Shown piece after piece: positions 49,365 through 58,639 of a stretch of DNA of 64,000 nucleotides (the stretch's first letter is position 1; each line of letters opens with the position of its first letter). The DNA is taken from assembly GCA_045599005.1 (NCBI GenBank), contig JAZRVF010000005.1, forward strand, positions 1 through 64,000, read 5' to 3'. The DNA comes from Treponema_I sp045599005 (GTDB lineage Bacteria; Spirochaetota; Spirochaetia; Treponematales; Treponemataceae). The translations under genes were made by a program, and so were the position numbers. The notes beneath the pieces are model-generated. The model saw only the letters and a list, made by a program, of their open reading frames with translations. It ran no database searches and had not been told where the DNA came from.

Positions 49365-51143
49365 ATGGATAAAAATACAATCATAGCAATTGTTCTTTCC
49401 ACATTGGTAATCATCGGATTCTCAATGTATCAGATGAACCGTATGCAGGCCGCTTATGTTGAGCCTGAAGCCGGGGAAGCAGTTGCAGAAACAGCTGTTC
49501 CATCTGAATCCGCTGTTCCGGCCCAGAGTGTTCTGGCAGCTGCAACTTCCGGTTTTGATGCACTTTCTCTGGTTGAGGAACAGTACACCATGCAGACAGA
49601 GACTGCCACCGTCAGATTCACAAACAAAGGCGGTGACATCATCGGATTTGAGCTTAAAGAGCACAGAGATGGTGGTCACGGTGTATACATGGCAGACAGC
49701 ATCGAAGACAATAACAGAGCTTTTGCCCTTTCTTTCGGCGGACAGTCAGGGGAAATTGTCAATGATCTGTTTGAGACAAAAATAATCGACAATTATACGA
49801 TTCTGTTCTCAAGGCCTTTCAGCTTTACTGAAAACGGAACCTCAAAAACTTATACCCTGCAGAAAAAATACACATTCCTCCCTGATGAATACGTATTCAG
49901 ACTGGATATCTCTTTCCTGGGCGAAAATGGCGCCACAGGTCTTAATGTGAACAATGCGGCTTATACACTGCGCACTTCTCCGCAGATCGGTCCTTACTGG
50001 AACAAAGCCAATGACCGTTATGAGAACAGGACTTTCATGGCATTTGCCAACGACAAAGTCAAGAAACAGACTGTGGCAGATGGCGCCGTAAAAACCTATG
50101 ACAATGATTTTTCCTGGGTTGGTGTCACCGGTAAGTATTTCTCACTGCTGGTTGCTCCAATGCAGACAAACACCATTGACAAAGCCGTTTATTCCTGCGT
50201 AAGAGACAGCAATGACTACGCAAATGCCCAGGTTTTCATCACACGCACACCTATTCTTCAGCAGAATGTGACGGATACTTACTACATTTATGCGGGTCCC
50301 CGTACAGACAGTACGCTTAAGAGTTACAGCAAGGCAGAGAACAACGGCTGGCATCTTGCCAATCTCAAATTTGACTACTGTATGCAGTCAAGCGGTATTC
50401 TTTCATGGCTTGAGATTGCCCTCAAATGGATTATGGATCTGATTTACAAGCTGATTCCTAACTGGGGTATCTCAATCATTGTAATGACGGTTCTCCTTAA
50501 GCTTGCTCTTTATCCGCTTACGAAAAAAAGCTCAATGAGTTCTCTGGAGATGCAGGCACTTCAGCCGAAAATTCAGGAACTGCAGGAAAAATACAAGGCA
50601 ACTCCTGAGAAACTGAATGCAGAGATGGCAAAAGTTTACCAGGAAGCGCATTACAATCCTATGTCAGGATGTCTGCCTATTCTGATTCAGTTCCCGTTGC
50701 TGATCTCAGTTTTCAATCTGTTCAACAATTATTTTGAATTCCGCGGAGCAATGTTCATTCCCGGCTGGATTCCTGACCTTTCTGTAGGTGACAGCCTTTA
50801 CACGCTGGGATTCAGTCTTCCGTTCCTTGGAAACCACATACGTATCCTGCCTGTGATTTATCTGGTTTCACAGCTGATTTACGGAAAGATTACTCAGGTT
50901 GGTGCTCCCAGTGGTCAGAATGCCGGAGCAATGAAACTGATGACCTACGGAATGCCGATTTTCTTCTTCTTTATTTTCTACAATGCTCCTGCAGGATTGA
51001 TTCTGTACTGGACAATCAGCAACATGCTGCAGCTGGTTCAGCAGAAAGTGATCAACAAGCAGATGAAAATCAAGAAAGCGGAAATGGAAGCCGCAAAAGC
51101 CAATGAGCGTGAAAAATACGTGACCAAAAAGCGCAAGAAGTAA
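49365..51143 (+). CDS. yidC: Membrane protein insertase
   Basis: A 592-residue inner-membrane insertase of the Gram-negative type. One N-terminal membrane segment (residues 7-25), a large periplasmic beta domain (about 60-330), then the conserved core of five segments: YKLIPNWGISIIVMTVLLKL near 360, KSSMSSLEMQALQPKIQELQ, the cytoplasmic hairpin, and GCLPILIQFPLLISVFNLF near 445. Basic tail ends VTKKRKK. AGGAG precedes ATG 49365. Confidence 0.97.
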   Translation: MDKNTIIAIVLSTLVIIGFSMYQMNRMQAAYVEPEAGEAVAETAVPSESAVPAQSVLAAATSGFDALSLVEEQYTMQTETATVRFTNKGGDIIGFELKEHRDGGHGVYMADSIEDNNRAFALSFGGQSGEIVNDLFETKIIDNYTILFSRPFSFTENGTSKTYTLQKKYTFLPDEYVFRLDISFLGENGATGLNVNNAAYTLRTSPQIGPYWNKANDRYENRTFMAFANDKVKKQTVADGAVKTYDNDFSWVGVTGKYFSLLVAPMQTNTIDKAVYSCVRDSNDYANAQVFITRTPILQQNVTDTYYIYAGPRTDSTLKSYSKAENNGWHLANLKFDYCMQSSGILSWLEIALKWIMDLIYKLIPNWGISIIVMTVLLKLALYPLTKKSSMSSLEMQALQPKIQELQEKYKATPEKLNAEMAKVYQEAHYNPMSGCLPILIQFPLLISVFNLFNNYFEFRGAMFIPGWIPDLSVGDSLYTLGFSLPFLGNHIRILPVIYLVSQLIYGKITQVGAPSGQNAGAMKLMTYGMPIFFFFIFYNAPAGLILYWTISNMLQLVQQKVINKQMKIKKAEMEAAKANEREKYVTKKRKK

Positions 51144-51154
51144 GAGGTACTTGT

Positions 51155-51868
51155 ATGACATACGAATATGAAGCAAAGACTGAAAAAGAAGCAGTAGAAA
51201 TGGCTGCTGCTGAACTGGGACTGGAACGTGATCAGTTTGACGTTGAGATTCTCGAAGCCCAGAAAACAACCATTTTCAAGAAGGGATACGTCCGTATCCG
51301 TGTACACACTGATGATGCTGTTCCGCAGCATCCTGCAGCGGAGGATGATCTGGGCGACTCAGAAGTGATCGGGTCTTCTGCCCGAACTTTTGCCGATCCG
51401 CTGCCACAGAGTGAGTTTGAGCAGAAACTTACTGCTTTTGTCGCAGAAATGATCACAAAGATGGGCTATGAAGTCACAGTTGATGTTATGTACCGCGAGG
51501 AACACAAAATCGGTCTTCGTCTTACATCTGCAAGTTCATCAATTCTGATCGGACGCAAAGGAAAAAATCTGGATGCCATGCAGCTTCTGGCAAATGTTTA
51601 TGCCGGAAGACTTGGCCGTGAAGATGTACGCGTCATTCTTGACAGTGAGAATTATCGTATCCGCCGTGAGGAATCTCTCGTCCGCCTTGCTTACACAACT
51701 GCAGACAAGGTTCGCACAACACACAACTCAATTCTCCTTGAACCTATGAATCCTTTTGAACGCCGTCTGATCCACACAACACTGAATGACATCGGTGATG
51801 TTGAGACAAAGAGCGAAGGCGAAGGACTTTATAAACAGGTCCGCGTAATGTACAAAGGATTCCTTTGA
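51155..51868 (+). CDS. jag: Jag/KhpB RNA-binding protein
   Basis: A 237-residue protein: N-terminal Jag_N domain (YEYEAKTEKEAVEMAAAELG), linker, KH domain with GRKGKNLDAMQLL near 130, and an R3H domain with RRIREE-type RIRREESLVRLA near 170 and a final FERRLIHTTL helix. It binds RNA and in other bacteria influences cell elongation and small-RNA networks. Placed after yidC as usual; GAGG site upstream. Confidence 0.95.
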   Translation: MTYEYEAKTEKEAVEMAAAELGLERDQFDVEILEAQKTTIFKKGYVRIRVHTDDAVPQHPAAEDDLGDSEVIGSSARTFADPLPQSEFEQKLTAFVAEMITKMGYEVTVDVMYREEHKIGLRLTSASSSILIGRKGKNLDAMQLLANVYAGRLGREDVRVILDSENYRIRREESLVRLAYTTADKVRTTHNSILLEPMNPFERRLIHTTLNDIGDVETKSEGEGLYKQVRVMYKGFL

Positions 51869-51882
51869 GAGTTTCTTCTGTG

Positions 51883-52623
51883 ATGAAAAAAATGGGTTTT
51901 GCGCTGGTGCTTCTGGCTGTTGCCGGCGCAATGTTTGCCCAAAGTCCGGCAGATTTTTCTCAGCTGAAGGGTGAGACAAGAGTCCATTACAAAGAAAATA
52001 ATGTGAAACTTGAACTGTCTGCCGGAACTCAGCTTGAGAAGCGTGCCGCAGGACTGTGGTCTGAGACTCATAAATCGGAACCCGCCTTCATAGCCGAAGC
52101 TTTGTATACAATTCCAAAAAAATCGCAGAGCAATCAGATAGAAGAGCTTTCTGTCATAGCAAGATCTTTTTCGAAAATGCAGGGCATGAAATATATTTCT
52201 TCTGACGGAAAAGAAGAGGTTCTGTATCCTGAAGTCTGGTCTGTAGAGAATGACAAGTCTAAAAAAGCTGTCCCGGACAGAACTTCAGGGCCGGTAGACG
52301 GGCAGACTTTCTACATGTGGCAAAAAGACCAGAGTTTTGGTGGAAGCATCTATCAGGTGTATATGGAGATGACAGAAAACCAGATTCTTCTGTCGGAGCT
52401 GAATCTGAATCCCCTTTATCTGGCGATTGTCAAGGCAGTGGATGCAAAAAATCTTCAGGTAACTCTGGTGATTACAGATAAGGGCAGCGAACTGTCAATT
52501 TATGTGCTTGTGAAGGCATCAGTTCTTAAAGTGCCTTTTATTGATAATATGGTTAAATCTTCGTTTTCATCCCGTCTTGAGGCGGTAGCAAACTGGTTTA
52601 TCAGGAGTTATTATGAGTGTTAG
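51883..52623 (+). CDS. Exported protein of unknown function
   Basis: A 246-residue exported protein. Signal peptide 1-20 (MKKMGFALVLLAVAGAMFAQ), then an alpha/beta mature part with no recognised motif; WSVENDKSKKAVPDRTSGPV and NPLYLAIVKAVDAKNLQVTL are the most distinctive parts. ATG 51883 is used because the signal peptide starts there; TTG/GTG codons upstream are in frame. Overlaps the downstream immunophilin gene by 11 bases, so the products may work together in the periplasm. Confidence 0.65.
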   Translation: MKKMGFALVLLAVAGAMFAQSPADFSQLKGETRVHYKENNVKLELSAGTQLEKRAAGLWSETHKSEPAFIAEALYTIPKKSQSNQIEELSVIARSFSKMQGMKYISSDGKEEVLYPEVWSVENDKSKKAVPDRTSGPVDGQTFYMWQKDQSFGGSIYQVYMEMTENQILLSELNLNPLYLAIVKAVDAKNLQVTLVITDKGSELSIYVLVKASVLKVPFIDNMVKSSFSSRLEAVANWFIRSYYEC

Positions 52624-53719
52624 GAAAAACCGCAGCAACAGACTGCGTAAAGTTTTGGCTGTACTTGTTGTTCTGTGCAGTATTATTTCTTTTGCCACTT
52701 GTTCAGGCAAAAATGAAGGATCAAAAGCGATGAAAGAAGCTCTTGAAAAAATCAAAGGAATGGACGGTGTTTTTGCCGTAATGGAAACAACACGCGGAAC
52801 TATCGTACTGCGTCTGTTTTATAAAGAAACTCCCATGACCGTAACAAACTTTGTTGGTCTTGCAGAGGGAACCCTTGATGCAGCAAAGGGAAAGCCTTTT
52901 TATGATGGACTCAAATTCCACCGCGTGATCAGTAAGTCAAACGGTGATGCCCAGGATTTTATGATTCAGGGTGGAGATCCCAGAGGAAACGGTACAGGTG
53001 GTCCGGGATATCAGTTCCCCAATGAGATTGTTGAGGGAATCACACACAGCAAACCCGGTATTCTTGCAATGGCAAACAGCGGCCCGGACACAAACGGAAG
53101 CCAGTTCTACATCACAATTGTTGAATGCCCCTGGCTTGACGGAAGCTACAACATTTTCGGTGAAGTAGTTGACGGACAGGATGTTGTAAATACAACACGT
53201 AAAAACGATGTGATCAACAAAGTGACAATTGTACGTCAGGGTGCGGAAGCGGAGAAATTCACAGCAACACAGGCGGACTTTGATGCTCAGGTAGCGGCTG
53301 CAAAAGAAAGAAACGCTGCCCAGAAAAAAGCATATTATCAGTCACAGATTGATGCGATCAAAAAACAGTTCCCCGGAATGAAAGAGCATGAGACCGGAAT
53401 CCTGTATGAAATTGTGAAAGAGGGATCAGGAAATGCTGTTGGCGCAAGAAAAAGCGTTTCAGTTGATTACAAAGGTTATCTGATTGATGGTTCTGTTTTT
53501 GACACTTCAATGCAGGCTGGACGTGCTCCTCTGGATTTTGTCACAGCTGCCGGAAGAATGATTGAAGGTTTTGACCTTATGACACAGGAGATGAAGGTGG
53601 GTGAGACACGCCGTATGGCTCTGCCGCCTGATTATGCTTATGGAGAAGGTGGATATCCGCCGGTTATTCCTGCAAAAAGCTATATCCTGTTTGATGTGAC
53701 TTTGAAATCAGCAAAATAA
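52613..53719 (+). CDS. Cyclophilin-FKBP fusion lipoprotein (dual peptidyl-prolyl isomerase)
   Basis: A 368-residue exported isomerase. Signal peptide with possible lipobox FATC (Cys near 30). Cyclophilin domain about 52-215: FHRVI near 103, MIQGGDPRGNGTGGPG near 118, LAMANSGPDTNGSQFYI near 155. A Lys/Ala-rich helical linker (220-260) joins an FKBP domain (about 262-368): VSVDYKGYLIDGSVFDTS and PPDYAYGEGGYPPVIPA. Both active sites look intact. Such dual-family immunophilins are rare; one of this order has been described from Treponema denticola as I recall. AGGAG precedes ATG 52613. Confidence 0.93.
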   Translation: MSVRKNRSNRLRKVLAVLVVLCSIISFATCSGKNEGSKAMKEALEKIKGMDGVFAVMETTRGTIVLRLFYKETPMTVTNFVGLAEGTLDAAKGKPFYDGLKFHRVISKSNGDAQDFMIQGGDPRGNGTGGPGYQFPNEIVEGITHSKPGILAMANSGPDTNGSQFYITIVECPWLDGSYNIFGEVVDGQDVVNTTRKNDVINKVTIVRQGAEAEKFTATQADFDAQVAAAKERNAAQKKAYYQSQIDAIKKQFPGMKEHETGILYEIVKEGSGNAVGARKSVSVDYKGYLIDGSVFDTSMQAGRAPLDFVTAAGRMIEGFDLMTQEMKVGETRRMALPPDYAYGEGGYPPVIPAKSYILFDVTLKSAK

Positions 53720-53786
53720 AACTGCGGAAAGCGGGGCGCCCAAAAGCATGAGGTGCGAAATTTGAGTGTCCCCTGTCTGCAAAAAA

Positions 53787-53835
53787 AAGGACTGCCGTGA
53801 CCCATTTTTCAGATGGAGCAAGACAGTCCTTTTTT
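53787..53835. terminator. Bidirectional terminator
   Basis: AAGGACTG and CAGTCCTT arms with flanking A8 and T7 runs, between convergent genes. Confidence 0.85.
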
Positions 53836-53853
53836 TATGGAGTCTGGGAAAAC

Positions 53854-55638
53854 TTAATGAGTCTCATTCCAGGCTTTAAGTACATCCAGTTCGGATCTGT
53901 ACTGGGCAATTGCACCCTGCCAGAATTCTTTTCCGGTGATGTCAAAGCCTGCCGCGGCACAGACGTCTTCGCAGCTGGCGCGACCTGTCTGGACAAGAAG
54001 TTTTTCATATCGTTCGGCAAAAGATGGGCCTTCTTTCTGGTACAATGAATAAAGTCCCAGTCCGAACAGTTGTCCGAAAGCATAAGGATAGTTGTAGAAG
54101 TCAAAGTCGGGACTGTAATAATGCACTTTGAGCGCCCACATGTAAGGATGTTTGACAGAGGAAAGTCCTGGGCCGTAGGTATTGTTCTGGGCATCAGTCA
54201 TTATGCGGCAGAAATCTGCAGCAGAAAGTTCGCCGGTTCTGCGTTCCTCAAAAACCTGGCGCTCAAAGTAAAAGCGGCTCAGAATGTCAACAAGCACCTG
54301 GTTTGCATCACTGAGGTGTGTTTCGCAGAACTGGACTTTCTCAAAGCCGGAAGCGCGGGAAAGAATGTCCTTCATTACGATTGTCTCTGAGAAAATGCTT
54401 GCAGTCTCAGCAAGAGTCATCGGGTAACTCATGAGGGCGTAATCTGCGTCCTTGATGCATTCGTGGTGATAAGCATGTCCCAGTTCGTGGGCCAGTGTAG
54501 TGATGTTGTTGAAAGAACCGGTGAAGTTTGTCAGCACACGGGATTCTTTGTGGGCCGGAAAACTTGTGCAGTAGGCGCCACCGACTTTTCCTTTGCGGAC
54601 TTCCGCATCAATCCAGTGCTGGTCAAAGGCGCGGCGGGCAAAATCACCCATTCTGGCGGAAAAACTGGAGAAGCGTTCGATAATGTAGGAACGGGCTTCG
54701 TCAAAGGTCCAGACTTTTTCCGGCTCGGACTGGGAAGCTTTGTCAGTCAGAGGTGCAAAAAGATCGTAGAAAGGAAGTGCATCACCGTCTCCAAGAAGTG
54801 ACGCTTTTGTTTTGAGGTAATCCTGCCAGAAAGGAAGTGAATCTTCTATGGCACCGATCATTGCCTCAAGTGATCTGCGGCTGATGCGTGCGGTTGCAAG
54901 GCTTCTGTCCAGAGGAGTCTCCCATGAACGGCGTGCGTTCAGGGTGATTGTCTCACCCTTCAGATTGTTCAGACAGGCAGCAAGAGGAATTTCCGCACCT
55001 TTAAGAAGAGCGATCTCTTTGTCATAAGCTGTCTTGCGAACCTGGGAATCAGCACTGTAGGCTTCGTTTCTAAGCTGGTTGAAAGTCTTTCCGGTTTCTG
55101 CATCAACAAGATTGGCGATAATTGAGCCCTGAAGACGACTCCATGCGTTTCCACCGGTCCGCTGAAGATCCTGTGCAAGGTTTTCTTCTTCAAGCTTCAT
55201 CTGGTGGCTGTAACTCTGGATTTTTTCCTGGATGACAAAGCGGTAATGCTCATATTCCGGTCTGGAAGAATAAAAATCCTCAAGTCTGTCTCGGTTTTCC
55301 GAAAGAACGGCGGTAAATTTCCGGTCAGTCTCATCAACAAGCAATCCCAGTTTTTCCACAATTCCCACATTGTTCATTGCAACTGTGTCTGTGGTGTCAG
55401 TGGAGGAAACGGCTTCTGTGTAGGCATAAAGTGATTCGTAAAGCGCACCGGTTCTGTTCTGCAGCTGATACCATTGGTCAAGCCAGGCGGAAAAATCAGA
55501 GTGAAGAAGGGGACTTGCAAGCAGAAGATTCAGTTTTTCACAGCCAAGTTCAACTTCCTTAAGGGCCGATCTGTAATCATCGGAATCAAAACCGGCAAAA
55601 ACAGACGAAAGATCCCAGCGGGGGATAATATCAGACAT
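53854..55638 (-). CDS. pepF: M3-family oligoendopeptidase (PepF type)
   Basis: A 594-residue cytosolic zinc peptidase cleaving medium-size peptides. HExxH motif in TLAHELGHAYHH near 385, third ligand in LAETASIFSETIV near 413, and substrate loop GPGLSSVKHPYMWALK near 500. ATG 55638 lies ten bases after GGAGG; in-frame ATGs further up lack a site, and one at 55647 is too close to it. Start MSDIIPRWDLSSVF is the normal PepF opening. Single gene. Confidence 0.93.
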   Translation of the reverse strand: MSDIIPRWDLSSVFAGFDSDDYRSALKEVELGCEKLNLLLASPLLHSDFSAWLDQWYQLQNRTGALYESLYAYTEAVSSTDTTDTVAMNNVGIVEKLGLLVDETDRKFTAVLSENRDRLEDFYSSRPEYEHYRFVIQEKIQSYSHQMKLEEENLAQDLQRTGGNAWSRLQGSIIANLVDAETGKTFNQLRNEAYSADSQVRKTAYDKEIALLKGAEIPLAACLNNLKGETITLNARRSWETPLDRSLATARISRRSLEAMIGAIEDSLPFWQDYLKTKASLLGDGDALPFYDLFAPLTDKASQSEPEKVWTFDEARSYIIERFSSFSARMGDFARRAFDQHWIDAEVRKGKVGGAYCTSFPAHKESRVLTNFTGSFNNITTLAHELGHAYHHECIKDADYALMSYPMTLAETASIFSETIVMKDILSRASGFEKVQFCETHLSDANQVLVDILSRFYFERQVFEERRTGELSAADFCRIMTDAQNNTYGPGLSSVKHPYMWALKVHYYSPDFDFYNYPYAFGQLFGLGLYSLYQKEGPSFAERYEKLLVQTGRASCEDVCAAAGFDITGKEFWQGAIAQYRSELDVLKAWNETH

Positions 55639-55754
55639 AAAGTTCATTCCTCCAGAAATGTTTTTTTGGAAAATAAGGCATGGATTCTGAAAAAAGGGAT
55701 TTCCCGTAGCAGAATCCTGTGGAAAAAGCATATTAAATTCGGTATTCTTTGTCG

Positions 55755-55767
55755 AGTTAGTGTACTC
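55755..55767 (+). promoter_or_regulatory. 13-base match to the feo operator
   Basis: AGTTAGTGTACTC, identical to 18137-18149 of the feoA promoter region, 21 bases before the hydrolase start. The second arm CTAACT is missing here. Confidence 0.45.
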
Positions 55768-55788
55768 AGAAAACAAAAAGGAAAGCAG

Positions 55789-56826
55789 ATGAATACAGCA
55801 TTGTTCATTTTTATTCTTGTGGTGGCGGGAATTGAGATTTCACTTTTCACTACCGCGTTGGTTACCTATAAAAAAATGTTTGTTCGGCATGGAAAGCCGG
55901 GAATCCCCCGTGTTCCTGACAGTTTTGAAGGTGATGCTGTGGCAATGCCCGGCATAGACAAAGATATTTCAGCACATGTCCACGATCCGGTGATCATGAA
56001 GCCCCTTCTGGACGCCAAAAGACGCTGGCAGTCAAATCCAATTGAAAAAATCACATGCGTTGGAAAACACGGAACTTTCCTCAGCGCGGATTTCTGGCAT
56101 GTTTCGGACAATGTTGCGGTGATAGTCCACGGGATGACAGACTCTTCTTCGGGAATGGCTTATCTGGCGGAAGAATATGTGAAAAAAGGCTGGTCTGTTC
56201 TTGCAGTGAACATGAGGGCTCACGGAGAAAGCCATGGAACTCTCTTCGGCCTTTCACGGCTTGATGCGGAAGATTTGATCTGCTGGATGGACTTGATCTG
56301 TTGTCGGATTGAGAATCCAAGGTTCATTCTGCACGGTGTTTCAATGGGGGCTTCCGCAGTGATTCAGTGTATGTGCCATCCCAAGTTCTACAAAAAAGGT
56401 TATGACAGACTCACACTCTGTACAGTAAGCGACTGTGCTTTCTCGTCCTTCAGGAAAGTGATCCGGGCCCAGATTGCAGCAGTCATGAAGGCAAAGGGAT
56501 TTATGAAAGTAATCAGCGAAGGCACTCAGCTGAATATGTCACTGATCAGTTTTGTCTGCGGGCGTCACTTTTGGAGCAATATTTCCCCTGAAAAAGCTTT
56601 GAGACGGCGTCCTGCACTGGCAGAAAAGCATGACGGCCGAATTGTTCCGCTTATTGTGTTCCACGGAACAATTGACCTGATGGTAGAGCCTTACATGGCA
56701 GAACAGATTGCAGAAGCGGCTGGAGAAAGCGCAACCCTGTATTTTGTCGATGGCGCTCCCCACATCGGTTCCTATTTTTATGGCCCGGAAGATTACATGG
56801 AGAAAATTTTCCGGATTATACCCTGA
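55789..56826 (+). CDS. Alpha/beta hydrolase with N-terminal membrane anchor
   Basis: A 345-residue protein; AAGGA eight bases before ATG 55789. One membrane segment (residues 4-24), then an alpha/beta hydrolase domain: oxyanion HGMTDSSSGM near 116, nucleophile in HGVSMGASA near 183, acid in VFHGTIDLMVEP near 292, and His in GAPHIGSY near 325. The pattern is of the YfhR/BEM46-like group of membrane-bound esterases with unknown substrate. Its stop overlaps the stop of the convergent sirtuin gene by 11 bases. Confidence 0.88.
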   Translation: MNTALFIFILVVAGIEISLFTTALVTYKKMFVRHGKPGIPRVPDSFEGDAVAMPGIDKDISAHVHDPVIMKPLLDAKRRWQSNPIEKITCVGKHGTFLSADFWHVSDNVAVIVHGMTDSSSGMAYLAEEYVKKGWSVLAVNMRAHGESHGTLFGLSRLDAEDLICWMDLICCRIENPRFILHGVSMGASAVIQCMCHPKFYKKGYDRLTLCTVSDCAFSSFRKVIRAQIAAVMKAKGFMKVISEGTQLNMSLISFVCGRHFWSNISPEKALRRRPALAEKHDGRIVPLIVFHGTIDLMVEPYMAEQIAEAAGESATLYFVDGAPHIGSYFYGPEDYMEKIFRIIP

Positions 56827-57619
56827 TCTGGCCAAGGACTTTTCCGATTGAATCGTGGATTACAAGCTGGGCCATGCTGTCAACGGGCGTTTCGCTTTTA
56901 TTGATGAGCACAAGATTTGGTCCTGAGAAATAGTTTATGAAAGAAGCAGCGGGATAAACCACAAGTGATGTTCCGCCGACTATGAGACAGTCCGCGTTTC
57001 TTATTGCTTCGATTGCTCCTGTCACAACATTGTCATCAAGGTTTTCCTCGTAAAGCACCACATCTGGTTTTACAAATCCACCGCACTCCTGGCAGAGCGG
57101 TATGGAATCTTCAGGCCACTGACCTGCGAAATCGGCGGCTCCGGCTTTTTTCATATCAAGACCGGCCCTTTCTGCGGCTCTATCAATCCAGTCACGCATA
57201 TAGGAATCATCATGAAATCTGTGGCATGAAAGGCAGTAGTTTCTGAGGACACTGCCGTGAAGTTCAAAAACCTGTCTGCTTCCGGCGGCCTGATGGAGTC
57301 CGTCAATGTTTTGGGTGATGACCGCGCTCAGTTTCCCCGCTTTTTCCATTTCTGCAAGTTTTTTGTGGGCCGCATTGGGGAAAATTCCCTGACCCAAAAG
57401 TTTAGCGCGGTAAAAGCGGAAGAATTCCGGCATCTTTTTTGCATAAAAACTGGCGCTCAGAATTGTCTCCGGCGGATAAGACCATTTTTCGTGATAAAGT
57501 CCGTCAACACTTCTGAAGTCCTGGACACCACTTTCGGTGGAAACACCAGCGCCGCCGAAAAACACAATCCGTTTTGAACTGTCGATGATTTTCTGTAATG
57601 CAATAATTTCCGGTTCCAT
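56816..57619 (-). CDS. cobB: Sir2-family NAD-dependent protein deacylase
   Basis: A 267-residue sirtuin. NAD-binding GAGVSTESGVQDFR near 22-35, TQNIDGLHQAAG near 107, catalytic His in ELHGS near 124, and four zinc Cys (CLSC near 133, CQEC near 180). The insert between the Cys pairs is longer than in E. coli CobB. Removes acetyl or other acyl groups from lysines. ATG 57619 lies seven bases after an extended -10 box (TGGTATAAT), with no ribosome site; the longer upstream frame is rejected for this reason. Confidence 0.95.
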   Translation of the reverse strand: MEPEIIALQKIIDSSKRIVFFGGAGVSTESGVQDFRSVDGLYHEKWSYPPETILSASFYAKKMPEFFRFYRAKLLGQGIFPNAAHKKLAEMEKAGKLSAVITQNIDGLHQAAGSRQVFELHGSVLRNYCLSCHRFHDDSYMRDWIDRAAERAGLDMKKAGAADFAGQWPEDSIPLCQECGGFVKPDVVLYEENLDDNVVTGAIEAIRNADCLIVGGTSLVVYPAASFINYFSGPNLVLINKSETPVDSMAQLVIHDSIGKVLGQIRV

Positions 57620-57626
57620 AAAAAGG

Positions 57627-57635
57627 ATTATACCA
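57627..57635 (-). promoter_or_regulatory. Extended -10 promoter of sirtuin gene, leaderless
   Basis: TGG-TATAAT ending seven bases before ATG 57619; perfect -10 with TGn extension, no good -35. Confidence 0.65.
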
Positions 57636-57704
57636 CATTTCCGTGGGCACAGAGCATTATTAGAAAAAATACAGACAAAGAGTAAATCCGTTCTGGTAAA
57701 ACTG

Positions 57705-58163
57705 TCAGACTGCTGAAGCGGACTGAAGGGCTTTTTCCAGTGTCTCAGCAAAAAGTTCCAGTCCGGCTTTGTCTGTCTCTGAAAAACGGTCTGTTACAGG
57801 GCTGTCTATATCAAGAACGCCGATCAGCTTGCCGTCTCTGTGGAGCGGAATGACAATTTCTGAATTGGATGCACTGTCACAGGCAATGTGCCCGGGAAAA
57901 GAGTGGACGTCCGGCACAAGGACAGTTTCGTTTCTTGAGGCAGCAGTTCCGCATACGCCCCGACCCATTGGAATCTTTATGCAGGCGGGTTTGCCCTGGA
58001 AAGGTCCAAGTATAAGGGTGTTTCCGTCCAGCAGGTAAAAGCCGGCCCAGTTAATTTCTTTAAGGGTATCGAAAAGAAGGGCAGAAGCATTGGCAAGTAT
58101 GGTGACTTCGTGGTCTACGTCTTCGGAAAGGGATTCAAGCTGTTTTGAAAGCATTCTGTACAT
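57705..58163 (-). CDS. msrC: Free methionine-(R)-sulfoxide reductase (GAF domain)
   Basis: A 152-residue single GAF-domain enzyme repairing free methionine R-sulfoxide. The three conserved Cys are in GKPACIKIPMG, RGVCGTAA and HIACDSASNSEIVIP (near 84, 94 and 118). INWAGFYLL near 38 is typical. TATAAT ends six bases before ATG 58163, with TTGTTC 17 bases further up, so the gene is probably leaderless. Same strand as the sirtuin gene but each has a promoter. Confidence 0.95.
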   Translation of the reverse strand: MYRMLSKQLESLSEDVDHEVTILANASALLFDTLKEINWAGFYLLDGNTLILGPFQGKPACIKIPMGRGVCGTAASRNETVLVPDVHSFPGHIACDSASNSEIVIPLHRDGKLIGVLDIDSPVTDRFSETDKAGLELFAETLEKALQSASAV

Positions 58164-58169
58164 GGTGCA

Positions 58170-58198
58170 ATTATACAGGAATGAATTGTGCGGAACAA
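58170..58198 (-). promoter_or_regulatory. Promoter of msrC, leaderless
   Basis: TTGTTC (58193-58198), 17 bases, TATAAT (58170-58175), six bases to ATG 58163. Confidence 0.72.
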
Positions 58199-58233
58199 CC
58201 CGGAGGGTATGATGTGCATTTTTTCTGAAATCT

Positions 58234-58263
58234 TTGAAAAAAATAATTACCGGGACATGTTAT
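58234..58263 (+). promoter_or_regulatory. Probable promoter of 58316 gene
   Basis: TTGAAA (58234-58239), 18 bases, TGTTAT (58258-58263); leader of about 45 bases with GGAGG before ATG. Confidence 0.45.
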
Positions 58264-58315
58264 GTCACTCTGTGGGTATTATTGTGAAATCACAATGAAT
58301 CACGGAGGTATTGAT

Positions 58316-58609
58316 ATGAAATCAAATTATGAAGCAGTAAGCAGAAAGGCAGGATTTGCGGCAGGACTGATAATCGGGTTCGCATTGCTGCTGCCATTAA
58401 TCCTGGCGATAATCCTTACAACAGGCGATATGGGAAAAGAATACGTAAAAATCAGTTTCCTGTCAAATTATGGGATGGCTTTTGTTTTTACACTTCCTCT
58501 TTCAATAGGAATGCTGTTGGTCTGTCCTTCTGTGTACCAGTGGATTATAGAAAAAGGGATGAAAAACCCGGAAAATCCAAAACCGGTACGCAGAAGACGT
58601 GCCGCATGA
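58316..58609 (+). CDS. Small unrecognised membrane protein
   Basis: A 97-residue protein with GGAGG seven bases before ATG 58316, which rejects the longer frame from 58262. Two hydrophobic segments (about 12-34 and 52-73) and a basic tail (PKPVRRRRAA). No family recognised. Convergent with the EamA transporter gene. Confidence 0.62.
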   Translation: MKSNYEAVSRKAGFAAGLIIGFALLLPLILAIILTTGDMGKEYVKISFLSNYGMAFVFTLPLSIGMLLVCPSVYQWIIEKGMKNPENPKPVRRRRAA

Positions 58610-58639
58610 TTGAAGGCCAGTCGGGTGGGGCCGGCAGAA

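Noticed and set aside
55474..55788. N-terminal extension of the alpha/beta hydrolase
   Set aside because: It is antisense to pepF; AAGGA and the membrane segment place the start at 55789.
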